A stretch of DNA of 64,000 nt from Polaromonas sp047303325 (GCF_047303325.1 NZ_JBKBEX010000011.1:62001-126000), one strand, 5' to 3'. Counted from the first letter of the stretch, positions 1 through 9,269 are shown. Numbers and translations: made by a program. The notes: a model not told the origin generated them from the sequence alone.

Positions 1-794
1 TGCACGGCCTGGGTGAACATGCCATCCGTTACGACCATGTGGCGCGCCAGCTGATGGAATGGGGTTTTGCCGTGCGCGCCTACGACCAGCGCGGCCACGG
101 TGAGTCCGGCGGCGCGCGCGGCGTGCTGCCCGCTGACGGCACCTTGCTCGACGACCTGGCCGAGGTGGTCGACGACACGCGGCTGCGCTGCATGCGCTTG
201 CTGAGGGAATCTCCTTCGCATCATGCATCGGCTGAACCCGACCAGATCCCGCTGGTGCTGCTGGGCCATAGCCTGGGCGGCCTTGTGGTGAGCCGTTTTG
301 TCTCGCTGGGCATACGCCCGGTAGAGGGCCTGGTGATGTCTTCTCCGGCGCTGGATGCGGGCCTCAATCCCCTGCAGAAACTGCTGCTGGCCTTCATGCC
401 CAGGCTGGCCCCCGACTTTTGCGTGGGCAACGGCCTGGATCCGCACTACCTTTCGCACGACCCGGAAGTGGTGAGGAAATACCTGGCTGACAAGCTGGTG
501 CACAACAGGATCTCGCCCCGGCTGGGCAAGTTCATCGCGACGGCCGGCCCTGCCACGATTGCGGCCGCCGCGCAGTGGCGCACGCCCACACTGCTGATGT
601 ACGCGGGCGCGGACCGCCTCGTCGACCCGGCCGGCAGCAGCGCTTTCGCGGAAAGCGCCGCGAACTCACGCGCCGTCATGCCCGGCACAGTGACCGCGCG
701 CCGCTTTGAAGACCTCTACCACGAGATCTTCAACGAAACCGATTCAGCCCAGGTGTTTGACACGCTCAAATCCTGGCTGGACGCGCGTTTCTAG
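1..794 (+). CDS. alpha/beta hydrolase, monoacylglycerol lipase type (5' truncated by window edge)
   Basis: Serine hydrolase predicted to cleave monoacylglycerol or lysophospholipid esters. The reading frame is open to the left edge, and the first visible residues, HGLGEHAIRYDHV, match the oxyanion-hole segment of this family, so the true start lies outside the window. Other landmarks are YDQRGHGES, the nucleophile elbow LLGHSLGG near base 265, the acid in AGADRLVDP, and the catalytic His in LYHEIFNE just before the end. Only a short N-terminal piece seems to be missing. No signal peptide can be judged. The stop is TAG at 792-794; the next gene is convergent. Family call is firm; the substrate is not known. 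Confidence 0.85.
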   Translation, partial: HGLGEHAIRYDHVARQLMEWGFAVRAYDQRGHGESGGARGVLPADGTLLDDLAEVVDDTRLRCMRLLRESPSHHASAEPDQIPLVLLGHSLGGLVVSRFVSLGIRPVEGLVMSSPALDAGLNPLQKLLLAFMPRLAPDFCVGNGLDPHYLSHDPEVVRKYLADKLVHNRISPRLGKFIATAGPATIAAAAQWRTPTLLMYAGADRLVDPAGSSAFAESAANSRAVMPGTVTARRFEDLYHEIFNETDSAQVFDTLKSWLDARF

Positions 795-814
795 GTTTGC
801 GCCAGCCCAAAAAG

Positions 815-1282
815 TCAGCGCGCCTGCCGCAGCAGGCTGCCCAGCATGCCCATCAGGTCCTCACCGTTGCCCAGGCCCTGCTCGGGCGCCTGGCCTTCGG
901 GCGTCAGGTGGTTGATGAGGCCCGGCAGTATGTGGGAAAGCTGGCTGGCGGCGTCGCCCGGCTCCAGTCCCAGCTTCGCGGCGATGTCGGACACGGTGCC
1001 GGCACCCAGCGCGCTGGTGACCTGGTCACCGGAGACGGGTTGGTTGGGCCCGCTGCCTATCCATGACTGGATGGCGTCGCCCAGGCCGGCTTGCTCGAAC
1101 TTGCTGATCAGCCCACCCAGGCCGCCCTGGCCGCCGTTGTTGGCCAGCATGTCCGTGGCGACCTGGATCAGCTGCGGATTGCTTGCCAGCATGCCGATGA
1201 GGCCGCCCAGGCCCGCGCCGGCCTGGCCCTGCTGGCCGTTGTTGTTGAGGACGCTGCCCAGGACGGAATCAAGTAAACCCAT
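815..1282 (-). CDS. YidB-like DUF937 family protein
   Basis: A 155-residue protein rich in Gly, Leu, Gln and Asn. It begins MGLLDSVLGSVL and carries the pattern of the YidB/DUF937 family: a Gly-rich N-terminal part (GGLGGLISKFEQAGLG) followed by GDQVTSALGAGTVSDIAAKLG and an HLTPEG segment. Members are small cytosolic proteins of unknown function, common in Proteobacteria. There is no signal peptide or membrane segment. It is transcribed leftward, convergent with the hydrolase at the left edge, and appears monocistronic: the next upstream gene, the MFS transporter, ends 66 bp away. Confidence 0.8.
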   Translation of the reverse strand: MGLLDSVLGSVLNNNGQQGQAGAGLGGLIGMLASNPQLIQVATDMLANNGGQGGLGGLISKFEQAGLGDAIQSWIGSGPNQPVSGDQVTSALGAGTVSDIAAKLGLEPGDAASQLSHILPGLINHLTPEGQAPEQGLGNGEDLMGMLGSLLRQAR

Positions 1283-1348
1283 GACGAACTCCTCAAGTGG
1301 GGGTGAAGTGAAAACGGTAGAAAACGGGAGACGAAAAGGCGGAAGGCC

Positions 1349-2518
1349 TCAGGCATTCTGTTCCCTGCGCCGGCCTACTGCAAGCCAGGCCAGCAAGGCG
1401 CCGGTCAGGCCCAGCGGCAGCAGCGAACCGAGGTTGAGCAAGGCCCAGCCCTGGGTCGTGACAAGCACGCCCGAGGCCAGCGAAGAAACCGCCAGCACGG
1501 CAAAAATGCAGAAATTGAGCGCGCCCTGTGCCTTATCTTTTTCTTCGGGGCGGTAGGCCGTGAGCGCCAGCGTGGTGGCGCCGGTGAACAGGAAATTCCA
1601 GCCCAGTCCCAGCAGGAAAAGCGCCCCCAGGAACTGCTTGAGGTCCACGCCCGAGAGCGCGATCAGCACGCACAGCACGTTGAGCAGCAGGCCTGTCGCC
1701 ATGATGGGCAGGGTGCCGAAGCGTCGTATCAGGTGGCCGGTGAAAAAACCCGGCGCGAACATGCCGATCACATGCCACTCCAGCACCAGCGCGACGCTGG
1801 AAAACGGCAAGCCGCAGACCTGCATGGCGATAGGTGTGGCGGCCATCAGCAGGTTCATCACGCCAAAACCCAGGGCGCCGGCGGCCGCGGCCACAACAAA
1901 GACCGGCTGGCGCATGATTTCGCCGAGCGGCCTTCCGCCGCGGGCCGCAAGCGCCTCGGGCGGCGGCGGAAACTGGATGAAAGCCAGCAGCGCCATGGAC
2001 AGCAGCGCCACGCCGGCCAGTGCCAGGTAGGCGCCGGCAAAAGGCACGGCAGTCAGCTCCCGCGTGTGCGCCGCAAGGTTGGGCCCGGCGACGGCGCCCA
2101 GCAGGCCGCCGGCCATGACCAGCGAAATGGCTTTCTCGCGAAAGGCCGGCAGGGCCAGTTCGGCCGCGGCGAAGCGGTAAAGCTGCGCGTTGGCGCTGTA
2201 GTAACCGGCCACTACCGTGGCTGTGACCAGCAGCCAGAAGTTGCGGCTGTAGGCCGCATAGCAGCACAGCAGGGCCGAGGCCACGGCCACCAGCAGGCCC
2301 AGCTGGAAAGAGGTCTTGCGTCCGAAGCGCGATTGCGTGCGCGCAACCACCGCGGTCGACAGTGCCCCGCCCACCACATAGCCCATGACGGGCAGGGTGG
2401 CCATCCAGCCCAGCGGCGCCAGGTTCAGGCCGACCAGGCCGTTGATGGCGATGAAGGTGACGTTGTTGGTCAGGAACAGGCCCTGGCAGACGGCCAGCAG
2501 CCAGAGGTTGCGGTTCAT
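1349..2518 (-). CDS. MFS transporter
   Basis: A 389-residue, very hydrophobic protein with about 12 predicted membrane segments and the MFS loop signature after the second helix (AVVARTQSRFGRKTSF). It is probably a proton-coupled inner-membrane efflux or uptake carrier; the substrate cannot be read from sequence. I chose the start at 2518 (MNRNLWLL) because it overlaps the rsmE stop as ATGA, a typical translational coupling. The open frame continues upstream, but that extension lies inside rsmE and reads as low-complexity shadow coding. It is the third gene of the leftward amgK-rsmE-MFS operon. Confidence 0.85.
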   Translation of the reverse strand: MNRNLWLLAVCQGLFLTNNVTFIAINGLVGLNLAPLGWMATLPVMGYVVGGALSTAVVARTQSRFGRKTSFQLGLLVAVASALLCCYAAYSRNFWLLVTATVVAGYYSANAQLYRFAAAELALPAFREKAISLVMAGGLLGAVAGPNLAAHTRELTAVPFAGAYLALAGVALLSMALLAFIQFPPPPEALAARGGRPLGEIMRQPVFVVAAAAGALGFGVMNLLMAATPIAMQVCGLPFSSVALVLEWHVIGMFAPGFFTGHLIRRFGTLPIMATGLLLNVLCVLIALSGVDLKQFLGALFLLGLGWNFLFTGATTLALTAYRPEEKDKAQGALNFCIFAVLAVSSLASGVLVTTQGWALLNLGSLLPLGLTGALLAWLAVGRRREQNA

Positions 2519-3270
2519 GCGGCCGCGCCCAGTGTGAGCAGCGACAGGCAGGCCAGCGGCGCGGTTTCGGCCCGCAGCACGCGCGGGCCCAGCGTGACGG
2601 GGCTGAAGCCGCAAGCAATGGCCGCGGCCTCCTCGGCGGGGCCGAGGCCACCCTCGGGGCCGCTCAAAAACGTCAGCGCGCCGTTGCCCGGCACCGCCTG
2701 GGCTAGCGGGCGGCTGCCTTCGCGCAGCGACAGCAGCAGGCGGCTTCCGTCCGCGGCCGCATTCCCGATTCCCTTGAGCCAGTCGGCCAGGCTGGCGACC
2801 TCGTGGATCAGCGGTACACGGCTGCGGCCGCACTGTTCGCAGGCGGCGACGGCCACGCCGCGCCAGTGCGAGATTTTTTTATCGGCGCGCTCGCCCTTGA
2901 GGCGTAGTACGCTGCGCTCGCTCATCAGGGGCTGGATGCTGGCCGCGCCCAGCTCAGCGGCTTTTTCGACCAGCCAGTCCATGCGCTCGTTGGCCGGCAT
3001 GCCGACCGCCAGGTGGATGGCGCGGCCGGCCTCGCGCGCCGTGGGGATGTAGGTGCCGACGATCACCTCGACCTCGCTGCGGCCCATGCGCGCGACCGTG
3101 GCGCCAAACTCCCCTTCGCTGCCGGGCAGGCCGTCGCCCCGGCCGTTGAACAGCGAGAGGGTGTCTCCGGGCTGCAGCCGCAGGACCTGCACGTGGCGGG
3201 CGGCATCCGGCGGCAGCTGGACCGTCGTGCCCGGCACCAGTGCGATGTCGGCGTAAAAACGGGCATTCAT
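2515..3270 (-). CDS. rsmE: 16S rRNA (uracil(1498)-N(3))-methyltransferase RsmE
   Basis: SPOUT-class methyltransferase that methylates N3 of U1498 in the 16S rRNA of the small subunit, using S-adenosylmethionine. At 251 residues it has the usual family length. The N-terminal part (MNARFYAD, RHVQVLRLQPGD) is the PUA-like RNA-binding domain. The C-terminal knot shows FLSGPEGGLGPAEEAAA and TLGPRVLRAETA, the family's cofactor-binding motifs. The start is 9 nt downstream of the amgK stop, and the stop overlaps the MFS start by ATGA, so all three genes look co-transcribed. Confidence 0.95.
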   Translation of the reverse strand: MNARFYADIALVPGTTVQLPPDAARHVQVLRLQPGDTLSLFNGRGDGLPGSEGEFGATVARMGRSEVEVIVGTYIPTAREAGRAIHLAVGMPANERMDWLVEKAAELGAASIQPLMSERSVLRLKGERADKKISHWRGVAVAACEQCGRSRVPLIHEVASLADWLKGIGNAAADGSRLLLSLREGSRPLAQAVPGNGALTFLSGPEGGLGPAEEAAAIACGFSPVTLGPRVLRAETAPLACLSLLTLGAAA

Positions 3271-3279
3271 GGGGTGGCC

Positions 3280-4386
3280 TTAAAACGTGTAGCCCACGCG
3301 GGTCTCATTGCCTTCGATCTCATCGAGCAGCACCATCAGCGGGCCCAGCTGCCGGTAGCGCGCGGCGGTGTTGCGCGCGTATTTGATGAAGCGCGGGGTG
3401 TCGGCCAGGTACTTGGGCTTGCCGTCGCGCAGCGTGAGGCGCGCAAAAATACCCAGAATCTTGAGGTGGCGCTGCAGGCCCATCCACTCGACGGCCCGGT
3501 AAAACTCGCCGAAATCGTCACCGACAGGCAGGCCCGCCTTGCGGGCCTTCTGCCAGTAGCGCACGGTGATGTCGAGTACAAAATCCTCTTCCCAGCTGAG
3601 GAAGGCATCGCGCATCAGGCTGGCGATGTCATAGGTGATGGGGCCGTAGACCGCGTCCTGGAAGTCCAGCACGCCGAGCGGCGGCGCATCCGTGGGGGCT
3701 GTTGACGACCCATCCGGAATCATCAGATTGCGGGGCATGAAGTCACGGTGCACGAAAACGCGTGCGCCGTCCAGCGAGTTGAGGTTGCTGGCTTTGATCT
3801 GTGCGAACAGGACGTCGAGTTTGCCCTGCAGGCCGGTGTCCAGCGCGAGGCCGCGGTGTTTGGCGACATACCAATCCGGAAACAGCGAAAGTTCACGCGA
3901 CAGCAGCGCGTCGTCATAAGGAGGAAGCACACCGGGCTGCGATGCGAGCTGCCAGCGGATCAAGGCCTCCACTGCATCCATATACAAGTCGTAGTGCGCA
4001 GGCGTCGGGCTGGCAATGGCGTCAACGGCGGCGGGCGGCGCGATCACTTCCATCATGGTCCGCGCGCCCAGGTCGCTCAGCAGCATGAAACCCAGGGGCT
4101 CGTCCCATGCGAGCACGCGCGGCGCATTCAGGCCGGCGTCCGCCATCAGGCCGGCGATCTTGACAAAGGGTTTGCAGTCCTCCTGCGCGGGCGGCGCATC
4201 CATGATGATGCAGCTGCTCCCGCCCGATGCAGCGTCCACCCTGAAATAGCGGCGAAAGCTCGCATCAGCGGAGGCCGGCCTCAGTGTGTTGGCTTGCAGG
4301 TGGTGCTGGCGGGCGGTGGCGGCCAGCCATTGCTCGAAGGCGGCGGCGCGTGCCGGATCGGCCCAGGCGATGAACGGTGCGGTCAT
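3280..4386 (-). CDS. amgK: N-acetylmuramate/N-acetylglucosamine kinase AmgK (phosphotransferase family)
   Basis: A 368-residue aminoglycoside-phosphotransferase-fold sugar kinase. In the Pseudomonas putida route, AmgK phosphorylates MurNAc at the anomeric position and MurU converts it to UDP-MurNAc, bypassing de novo synthesis. The kinase motifs HRDFMPRNLM (catalytic Asp and Asn) and VLDFQDAVYGPITYDIASL (metal-binding Asp) are clear. The start at 4386 (MTAPFIAW) is the only Met near the family N-terminus; the longer open frame runs into lptD on the other strand. The gene is divergent from lptD, a context also seen in pseudomonads, which supports AmgK over a generic kinase. Its partner murU is 39 kb away at 43.7 kb. 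Confidence 0.85.
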   Translation of the reverse strand: MTAPFIAWADPARAAAFEQWLAATARQHHLQANTLRPASADASFRRYFRVDAASGGSSCIIMDAPPAQEDCKPFVKIAGLMADAGLNAPRVLAWDEPLGFMLLSDLGARTMMEVIAPPAAVDAIASPTPAHYDLYMDAVEALIRWQLASQPGVLPPYDDALLSRELSLFPDWYVAKHRGLALDTGLQGKLDVLFAQIKASNLNSLDGARVFVHRDFMPRNLMIPDGSSTAPTDAPPLGVLDFQDAVYGPITYDIASLMRDAFLSWEEDFVLDITVRYWQKARKAGLPVGDDFGEFYRAVEWMGLQRHLKILGIFARLTLRDGKPKYLADTPRFIKYARNTAARYRQLGPLMVLLDEIEGNETRVGYTF

Positions 4387-4503
4387 GCTTGCGAAGCCTT
4401 CGCCGGGCGCGCGGCCGGGCTCGGGTTCGGCATTGTGGGGAGGGGATGGAGGGTCATGGATAATCAGGCCTGATTTTACAAACGGGTTTATCTCACATAA
4501 ACG

Positions 4504-6963
4504 ATGCGCCGCGCATCCCCCTCGCCTTTTATTCTCTCCCCGGTAGCTCTTGCTGTCTCCAGGCTGGCTGTGTTTTGCGCCACGCTGGGGATGACTGTTG
4601 CCGGGACGGCGCACGCCCAGGCGGTGCCGTCGCCGGCCGCGAGCGGAACGTCCGCCGCCGCACCGGCGGAGACGGCGGAATCCGGTGGCGGGTTAAGGCT
4701 CAAGCCCACGCCCAGGCTGGCCGAGGAAGTCTCCAGCGACCCGCAGGACCGCGGCCCCACCTTTGTCTTCGGTGACCGCGTGTCGGGCCGCCCCGACCTG
4801 GAGACGGTGATCGACGGCAATGCGGAGCTGCGCCGCGGAGCCACCGCCATACGCGCCGACCGCATCGAGTATTACCAACCCGACGACCAGCTCAAAAGCC
4901 GTGGCAATGTCCGCATCAACCGGGCCGGCAACCGCTTTGAAGGCCCGGAACTGGAACTCAAGCTGGACCGATTCGAGGGCTTTTTCACCACGCCGGGCTA
5001 CCGTTTCCTGAGTAACGGCGGCAACGGCCGGGCGGAGCGGGTCGACTTCCTTGATGAAAACCACCTGACGGCCCAGCGTGCCAGCTACACCACCTGCGAG
5101 CGCAACGACGAAGCGAGCTGGCAGCCGGCCTGGGTGCTGCGCGCCAGCAGCTTTGAGTTCGACCTGGAAACCGAGGTCGGCGTGGCCCGGGGGGCCGTCG
5201 TCCGCTTCAAGGATGTGCCCATCCTGGCTTTTCCCAAGTTCAGCTTTCCGCTGAGCGACAAGCGCAAGTCGGGCCTGCTGCCGCCCAGCATCAGCATGGG
5301 CTCGACCGACGGATTCGAGTTTCGCCAACCCTACTACTTCGACATAGCGCCCAACCGGGACGCGACCTTTTCCCCGGCGATCATGACCAAGCGGGGCATA
5401 GACCTGGCCGGCGAGTTCCGCTACCTGGAGCCCACCTACAACGGCCAGCTGCGTGCAAACTACCTGCCGAACGACAAATTGCGCGACCGGGACCGCTGGT
5501 CCTATGGCTACCAGCATACCGGCACCATCAATACCGGCTTTCCGTCCATCGGCAACCTTGGGCTCAATCTCAACCTGAACCGGGTCAGCGACAACGACTA
5601 TTGGCGCGATTTTCCGGCAGGACTGGGAGCGACCACCCAGCGACTGCTGTCGCAGGATGCCACCCTGTCCTGGAGCCGAGGCTTCTTTACCACCTCCTTG
5701 CGCACCTTGAAGTGGCAGACGCTGCAGGACGTGACCTCGCCTATCGTTCCGCCCTACGACCGGCTTCCGCAGCTCACGGCCAGCTACACCCGGGTGGATG
5801 CCCCGCTGGGCGGCCTGGGCAACGGGTTTGACTGGTCCATCGAGGGCGACTACACGCGGTTTTCCGCCGACCGGACCCTGACGAACCAACCCAATAGCAA
5901 CCGGGCCTACACCAAGCTGCAGGTCAGCCGTCCCTGGCTGTCATCGTCCGGCTTTATCACGCCCAAGGTGCAGCTGCACGCCACCAGCTACCAGTTCGAC
6001 GCGCCGCTGCTGGCCGACGGCGCGCGCTCGGCCTCGCGTGTCGTCCCGACCTTCAGCCTGGACAGCGGCCTGCAGTTTGAGCGCCAGGCCAGCTTCCTGG
6101 GCCGCAGCTTTACCCAGACGCTGGAGCCGCGGGCCTTTTACGTGCGCACGCCCTTTCGCGACCAGAGCCGGCTGCCGAACTACGATTCCGGCCTTAACGA
6201 CTTCAATTTCGCGACGGTGTTCACCGAGAACGCCTTTGTCGGCAATGACCGCATTTCCGACGCGAATCTGCTGACCCTGGGCGTGACCTCGCGCCTGCTG
6301 GACCCCGCGACCGGCGCCGAGGCCGTGCGCGTGGGCATTGCGCAGCGCCTGCGCTTTGAGGACCAGCGGGTGACGCTGCCCGGCGCGCTGCCGGTCACCG
6401 ACCGCATCAGCGATATTCTGGTCGGCGCATCTGTCAACTGGGTGCCGCAGTGGTCTTTCGACAGCACGGTGCAGTACAACCCCAAGACCCGGCAGTCCGA
6501 GCGCGCCTCTTTCGGCGTGCGCTACAACCCTAGCAACTACCGTGTCATCAGCGCCGCGTTCCGGCGCCAGCGCAATGTCAGCGAGCAGATCGACGTGGGC
6601 TGGCAATGGCCCATCAATGACCTGTGGGGCGACAGGGGCAAGGACCTGGGTGCCGGGCAAGGCCAGGGCGGCGGGCGCTACTACGCGGTCGGCCGACTCA
6701 ATTACAGCGTGCTGGACAAGCGGCTGGTCGATTCCATCATCGGCGTCGAGTACGACGGATGCTGCTGGATAGGCCGCGTCGTCCTGCAGCGTTCGCAGAC
6801 CGGCACGGGCACTTCGGATACCCGGATCATGTTCCAGCTGGAGTTGGTGGGTTTCTCCCGCATAGGCGCCAACCCCCTGGAAACCCTCAAGTCAAATGTC
6901 CCGCGCTACCAGTACCTGCGTGAGAAAATCGAGGCTCCAAGCCGCTTTACCACTTATGACTAA
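4504..6963 (+). CDS. lptD: LPS-assembly outer membrane protein LptD
   Basis: An 819-residue outer-membrane translocon that, with LptE, inserts lipopolysaccharide in the outer leaflet. A signal peptide ends near residue 39 (GTAHAQA). An LptA-like beta-jellyroll domain (about 85-165: DGNAELRRGATAIRADRIEYY, with GNVRINRAGNRFEGPELEL) is followed by the large C-terminal barrel, starting with a segment like SFPLSDKRKSGLLPPS. Mature cysteines are only C198 (TTCERND) and the pair C753-C754 (DGCCW). E. coli LptD has two N-terminal Cys, each bonded to one of the pair; the first has no equivalent here. The stop overlaps the surA start by 8 nt. The start ATG at 4504 lacks an obvious Shine-Dalgarno sequence. 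Confidence 0.95.
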   Translation: MRRASPSPFILSPVALAVSRLAVFCATLGMTVAGTAHAQAVPSPAASGTSAAAPAETAESGGGLRLKPTPRLAEEVSSDPQDRGPTFVFGDRVSGRPDLETVIDGNAELRRGATAIRADRIEYYQPDDQLKSRGNVRINRAGNRFEGPELELKLDRFEGFFTTPGYRFLSNGGNGRAERVDFLDENHLTAQRASYTTCERNDEASWQPAWVLRASSFEFDLETEVGVARGAVVRFKDVPILAFPKFSFPLSDKRKSGLLPPSISMGSTDGFEFRQPYYFDIAPNRDATFSPAIMTKRGIDLAGEFRYLEPTYNGQLRANYLPNDKLRDRDRWSYGYQHTGTINTGFPSIGNLGLNLNLNRVSDNDYWRDFPAGLGATTQRLLSQDATLSWSRGFFTTSLRTLKWQTLQDVTSPIVPPYDRLPQLTASYTRVDAPLGGLGNGFDWSIEGDYTRFSADRTLTNQPNSNRAYTKLQVSRPWLSSSGFITPKVQLHATSYQFDAPLLADGARSASRVVPTFSLDSGLQFERQASFLGRSFTQTLEPRAFYVRTPFRDQSRLPNYDSGLNDFNFATVFTENAFVGNDRISDANLLTLGVTSRLLDPATGAEAVRVGIAQRLRFEDQRVTLPGALPVTDRISDILVGASVNWVPQWSFDSTVQYNPKTRQSERASFGVRYNPSNYRVISAAFRRQRNVSEQIDVGWQWPINDLWGDRGKDLGAGQGQGGGRYYAVGRLNYSVLDKRLVDSIIGVEYDGCCWIGRVVLQRSQTGTGTSDTRIMFQLELVGFSRIGANPLETLKSNVPRYQYLREKIEAPSRFTTYD

Positions 6964-8359
6964 TCACCGCTTTGTTCCAGAATTTTTCTCGGCCCTGCCG
7001 CGCCTCGCCGGGACAGCGCTCGCGCTTGCCATGCTGTTGACGGCGCAGGCGCAAGCACAGGGGCTCAGGCCGTCCGCGCCCCTGCGCCTGTCGTCCGACC
7101 CGGCCGCGCGGGCCACGGCCGGTCAGCGCCAGGCCGATTTCATCGTCGCGGTGGTGAATTCCGAGCCCATCACCAACAGCGAGGTCCGCCTCAAGCTGAT
7201 ACGCACCGAACAGCAAATCCTCCAGCAGGGCACGGCGCTGCCGCCGCGCAGCGAACTGGTGGTGCAGGTCCTGGAGCGCATGATCAGCGACAAGGCGCAG
7301 CTGCAGCTGGCGCGCGCTTCCGGTGTCCGGATCGATGAAAGTGCGATCCAGGCCGCGGTCCAGAGCGTCGCGACCCAGAACCAGATCAGCGTGGACGAGT
7401 TGCGCAGCCGTCTGAAGGCGGACGGCATCGACTACACGCAGTTCCGCTCGGAAGTGCGTGACGAGCTTCTGGTGGGCCGCCTGCGCCAGCGCGAACTCGA
7501 GTCGCGCGTCACCGTGACCGAGCAGGAGGTCGACCAGTTCCTGCGCGACCAGGACGGCGGGGCCGCCGACGCTTCCGCCCTGACCCTGAACCTGGGCGAA
7601 ATCCTGGTGGCGGTGCCCGAGAACGCTACGCCCGAGCAGGTCGCGGCGCTGCAGGCCCGGGCCCAGCAGGTGCTTGACCGTGCCCGCGCGGGCGGTGATT
7701 TCACCGCGCTGGCCGCCGAGTTCTCCGCTTCCGCCACGCGCGCGACCGGCGGCCAGATGGGCCTGCGCACCGCCGACCGCTATCCCCCGCTTTTTGTGGA
7801 GGCCACCAAAAACCTGCAAACCGGTGGACTGGCGGGCCCGGTGCGAAGCGGCGCTGGCTTTCACATCCTCAAGGTGATTGAAAAGCGCCAGGGCGGCATG
7901 CCTGGCGCGACCGTGACGCAGACCCATGCCCGGCACATCCTGCTGCGGTTGAACCCCAAAATGACGGAAGCCGCTGCGACCGAAAAACTCGCTGAATTCA
8001 AAAAGCGCATCCAGGCCGGGCAAGCCGATTTTGCCGCCCTCGCCCGCGAGAACAGCGATGACGGCTCGGCCAAGGAAGGCGGCGACCTGGGCTGGGCCAG
8101 CCCCGGCATGTTTGTGCCCGAGTTCGAAAAAGTCATGAACAGCCTGGCGCCCAACCAGGTGTCCGATCCGCTGGTGTCGCGTTTCGGCGTGCACATCATC
8201 CAGGTATTGGAGCGCCGCGACACCCAGCTCTCGCTGCGCGACCAACGCGAGATCGCGCGCAACGTGCTGCGCGAGAAGAAGCAGAACGAAGCCTACGCAC
8301 TCTGGGCCCAGGAGGTCCGCGGTCGCGCGTATGTGGAGTACCGTGAACCGCCGCAATAA
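6956..8359 (+). CDS. surA: periplasmic peptidyl-prolyl isomerase / outer membrane protein chaperone SurA
   Basis: A 467-residue periplasmic chaperone that escorts unfolded beta-barrel proteins such as LptD, TpsB and porins to the Bam complex. The signal peptide ends near LTAQAQAQG. A SurA N-terminal helical domain (IVAVVNSEPITNSEVRLKL) is followed by two parvulin domains: a first from about 210 (LGEILVAVPENATPEQ to FHILKVIEKR) and a second from about 325 (ARHILLRLNPKMTEA to FGVHIIQVLERR). The ATG at 6956 was chosen because it starts exactly at the signal peptide and overlaps lptD by 8 nt, as in other proteobacteria. The lptD-surA pairing is conserved; the usual pdxA neighbour is absent. Confidence 0.95.
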   Translation: MTNHRFVPEFFSALPRLAGTALALAMLLTAQAQAQGLRPSAPLRLSSDPAARATAGQRQADFIVAVVNSEPITNSEVRLKLIRTEQQILQQGTALPPRSELVVQVLERMISDKAQLQLARASGVRIDESAIQAAVQSVATQNQISVDELRSRLKADGIDYTQFRSEVRDELLVGRLRQRELESRVTVTEQEVDQFLRDQDGGAADASALTLNLGEILVAVPENATPEQVAALQARAQQVLDRARAGGDFTALAAEFSASATRATGGQMGLRTADRYPPLFVEATKNLQTGGLAGPVRSGAGFHILKVIEKRQGGMPGATVTQTHARHILLRLNPKMTEAAATEKLAEFKKRIQAGQADFAALARENSDDGSAKEGGDLGWASPGMFVPEFEKVMNSLAPNQVSDPLVSRFGVHIIQVLERRDTQLSLRDQREIARNVLREKKQNEAYALWAQEVRGRAYVEYREPPQ

Positions 8360-8362
8360 TGT

Positions 8363-8444
8363 GGCCCCCACGGTCGCTCACTGCGTGTAGCCCCTGCCCC
8401 CCCGAGGGGGCCGCTGCGCCTGCGGTCTGGCAAAGCCAGTCCCG
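8363..8444. repeat. GC-rich dispersed intergenic repeat, copy A (inverted orientation)
   Basis: Non-coding segment between surA and rsmA. On the minus strand it reads: hairpin CTGGCTTTGCCAG, then C-run/G-run hairpin CCCCCTCGGGGGGG, then a GTGGGGG tail. The same order of modules occurs at 16538-16610 and 19029-19098. It has no coding potential and is likely structured in RNA. Copies are scattered in this window only in gaps between co-oriented genes. Confidence 0.6.
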
Positions 8445-8481
8445 CGGCCCCTGCTGGTTTAAGTTGTAAGGCGGTGATCTT

Positions 8482-9252
8482 GTGAAACATATCCCGCGCA
8501 AGCGTTTTGGCCAGCACTTTCTGACCGACCAGGGCATCATTGAAGGCATAGTCCAGGCTATCGCGCCGCGGCCTGGCCAGGCTGTGGTCGAAATCGGCCC
8601 CGGACTGGCGGCGCTGACCCAGCCGCTCGTCGAGCGTCTTGGGAACCTGACTGTGATCGAGCTGGATCGCGACCTGGCCCGGCAGCTGCGTGAGCATCCC
8701 CAGCTCAGCGTGGTCGAGTCCGACGTCCTCAAGGTCGACATCCATGCGCTGGCGAGCACCGCCTGCGCGCCGGGGCAAAAACTCAGGGTGGTCGGTAACC
8801 TGCCGTACAACATCTCCACACCCATCCTGTTTCACCTGCTGGGCGCCGTGGATGTGATTGAAGACCAGCACTTCATGCTGCAAAAGGAAGTGATAGACCG
8901 GATGGTGGCGACGCCCGCCACCGGCGACTACGGCCGGCTCAGTGTGATGCTGCAGTGGCGCTACGCCATGGAAAATGTGCTGTTCGTGCCGCCGCAGAGC
9001 TTTGACCCGCCGCCGCGCGTGGACAGCGCGGTGGTGCGCATGGTGCCGTATGCGGTGCCGCCGGTGCTGGACGCCAGGCTGCTCAGCGAGCTGGTGCAGG
9101 TGGCTTTCAGCCAGCGCCGCAAGCTGCTGCGCCACACGCTGGGCCAGTGGCTGGCCGAGCGCGGTTTTGGCGGCAGCTTCGACGTACAGCGCCGTGCCGA
9201 GGAAGTGCCGGTGGCCGAATACGTGGCGCTGGTGCAGGCGCTGCAAGCCTGA
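8482..9252 (+). CDS. rsmA: 16S rRNA (adenine(1518)-N(6)/adenine(1519)-N(6))-dimethyltransferase RsmA (KsgA)
   Basis: A 256-residue AdoMet-dependent enzyme that dimethylates two adjacent adenosines in the 3'-terminal hairpin of 16S rRNA, a late check in 30S assembly. It begins KHIPRKRFGQHFLTD as the family does. Motif I is VVEIGPGLAALTQPL, the acidic motif is VIELDRDLARQL, and the catalytic motif is VGNLPYNIS. The C-terminal RNA-binding part (FSQRRKLLRHTLGQW) is complete. It follows lptD-surA with a 122-bp gap holding a dispersed repeat, so it may be expressed separately from surA. A strong terminator follows at 9270. Confidence 0.96.
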   Translation: MKHIPRKRFGQHFLTDQGIIEGIVQAIAPRPGQAVVEIGPGLAALTQPLVERLGNLTVIELDRDLARQLREHPQLSVVESDVLKVDIHALASTACAPGQKLRVVGNLPYNISTPILFHLLGAVDVIEDQHFMLQKEVIDRMVATPATGDYGRLSVMLQWRYAMENVLFVPPQSFDPPPRVDSAVVRMVPYAVPPVLDARLLSELVQVAFSQRRKLLRHTLGQWLAERGFGGSFDVQRRAEEVPVAEYVALVQALQA

Positions 9253-9269
9253 AGGCCGGTTTTCGGCAT

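Noticed and set aside
2519..2833. N-terminal extension of the MFS gene to 2833
   Set aside because: Lies inside rsmE and reads as Arg/Pro/Gly-rich shadow. The ATGA overlap at 2518 is the natural start.
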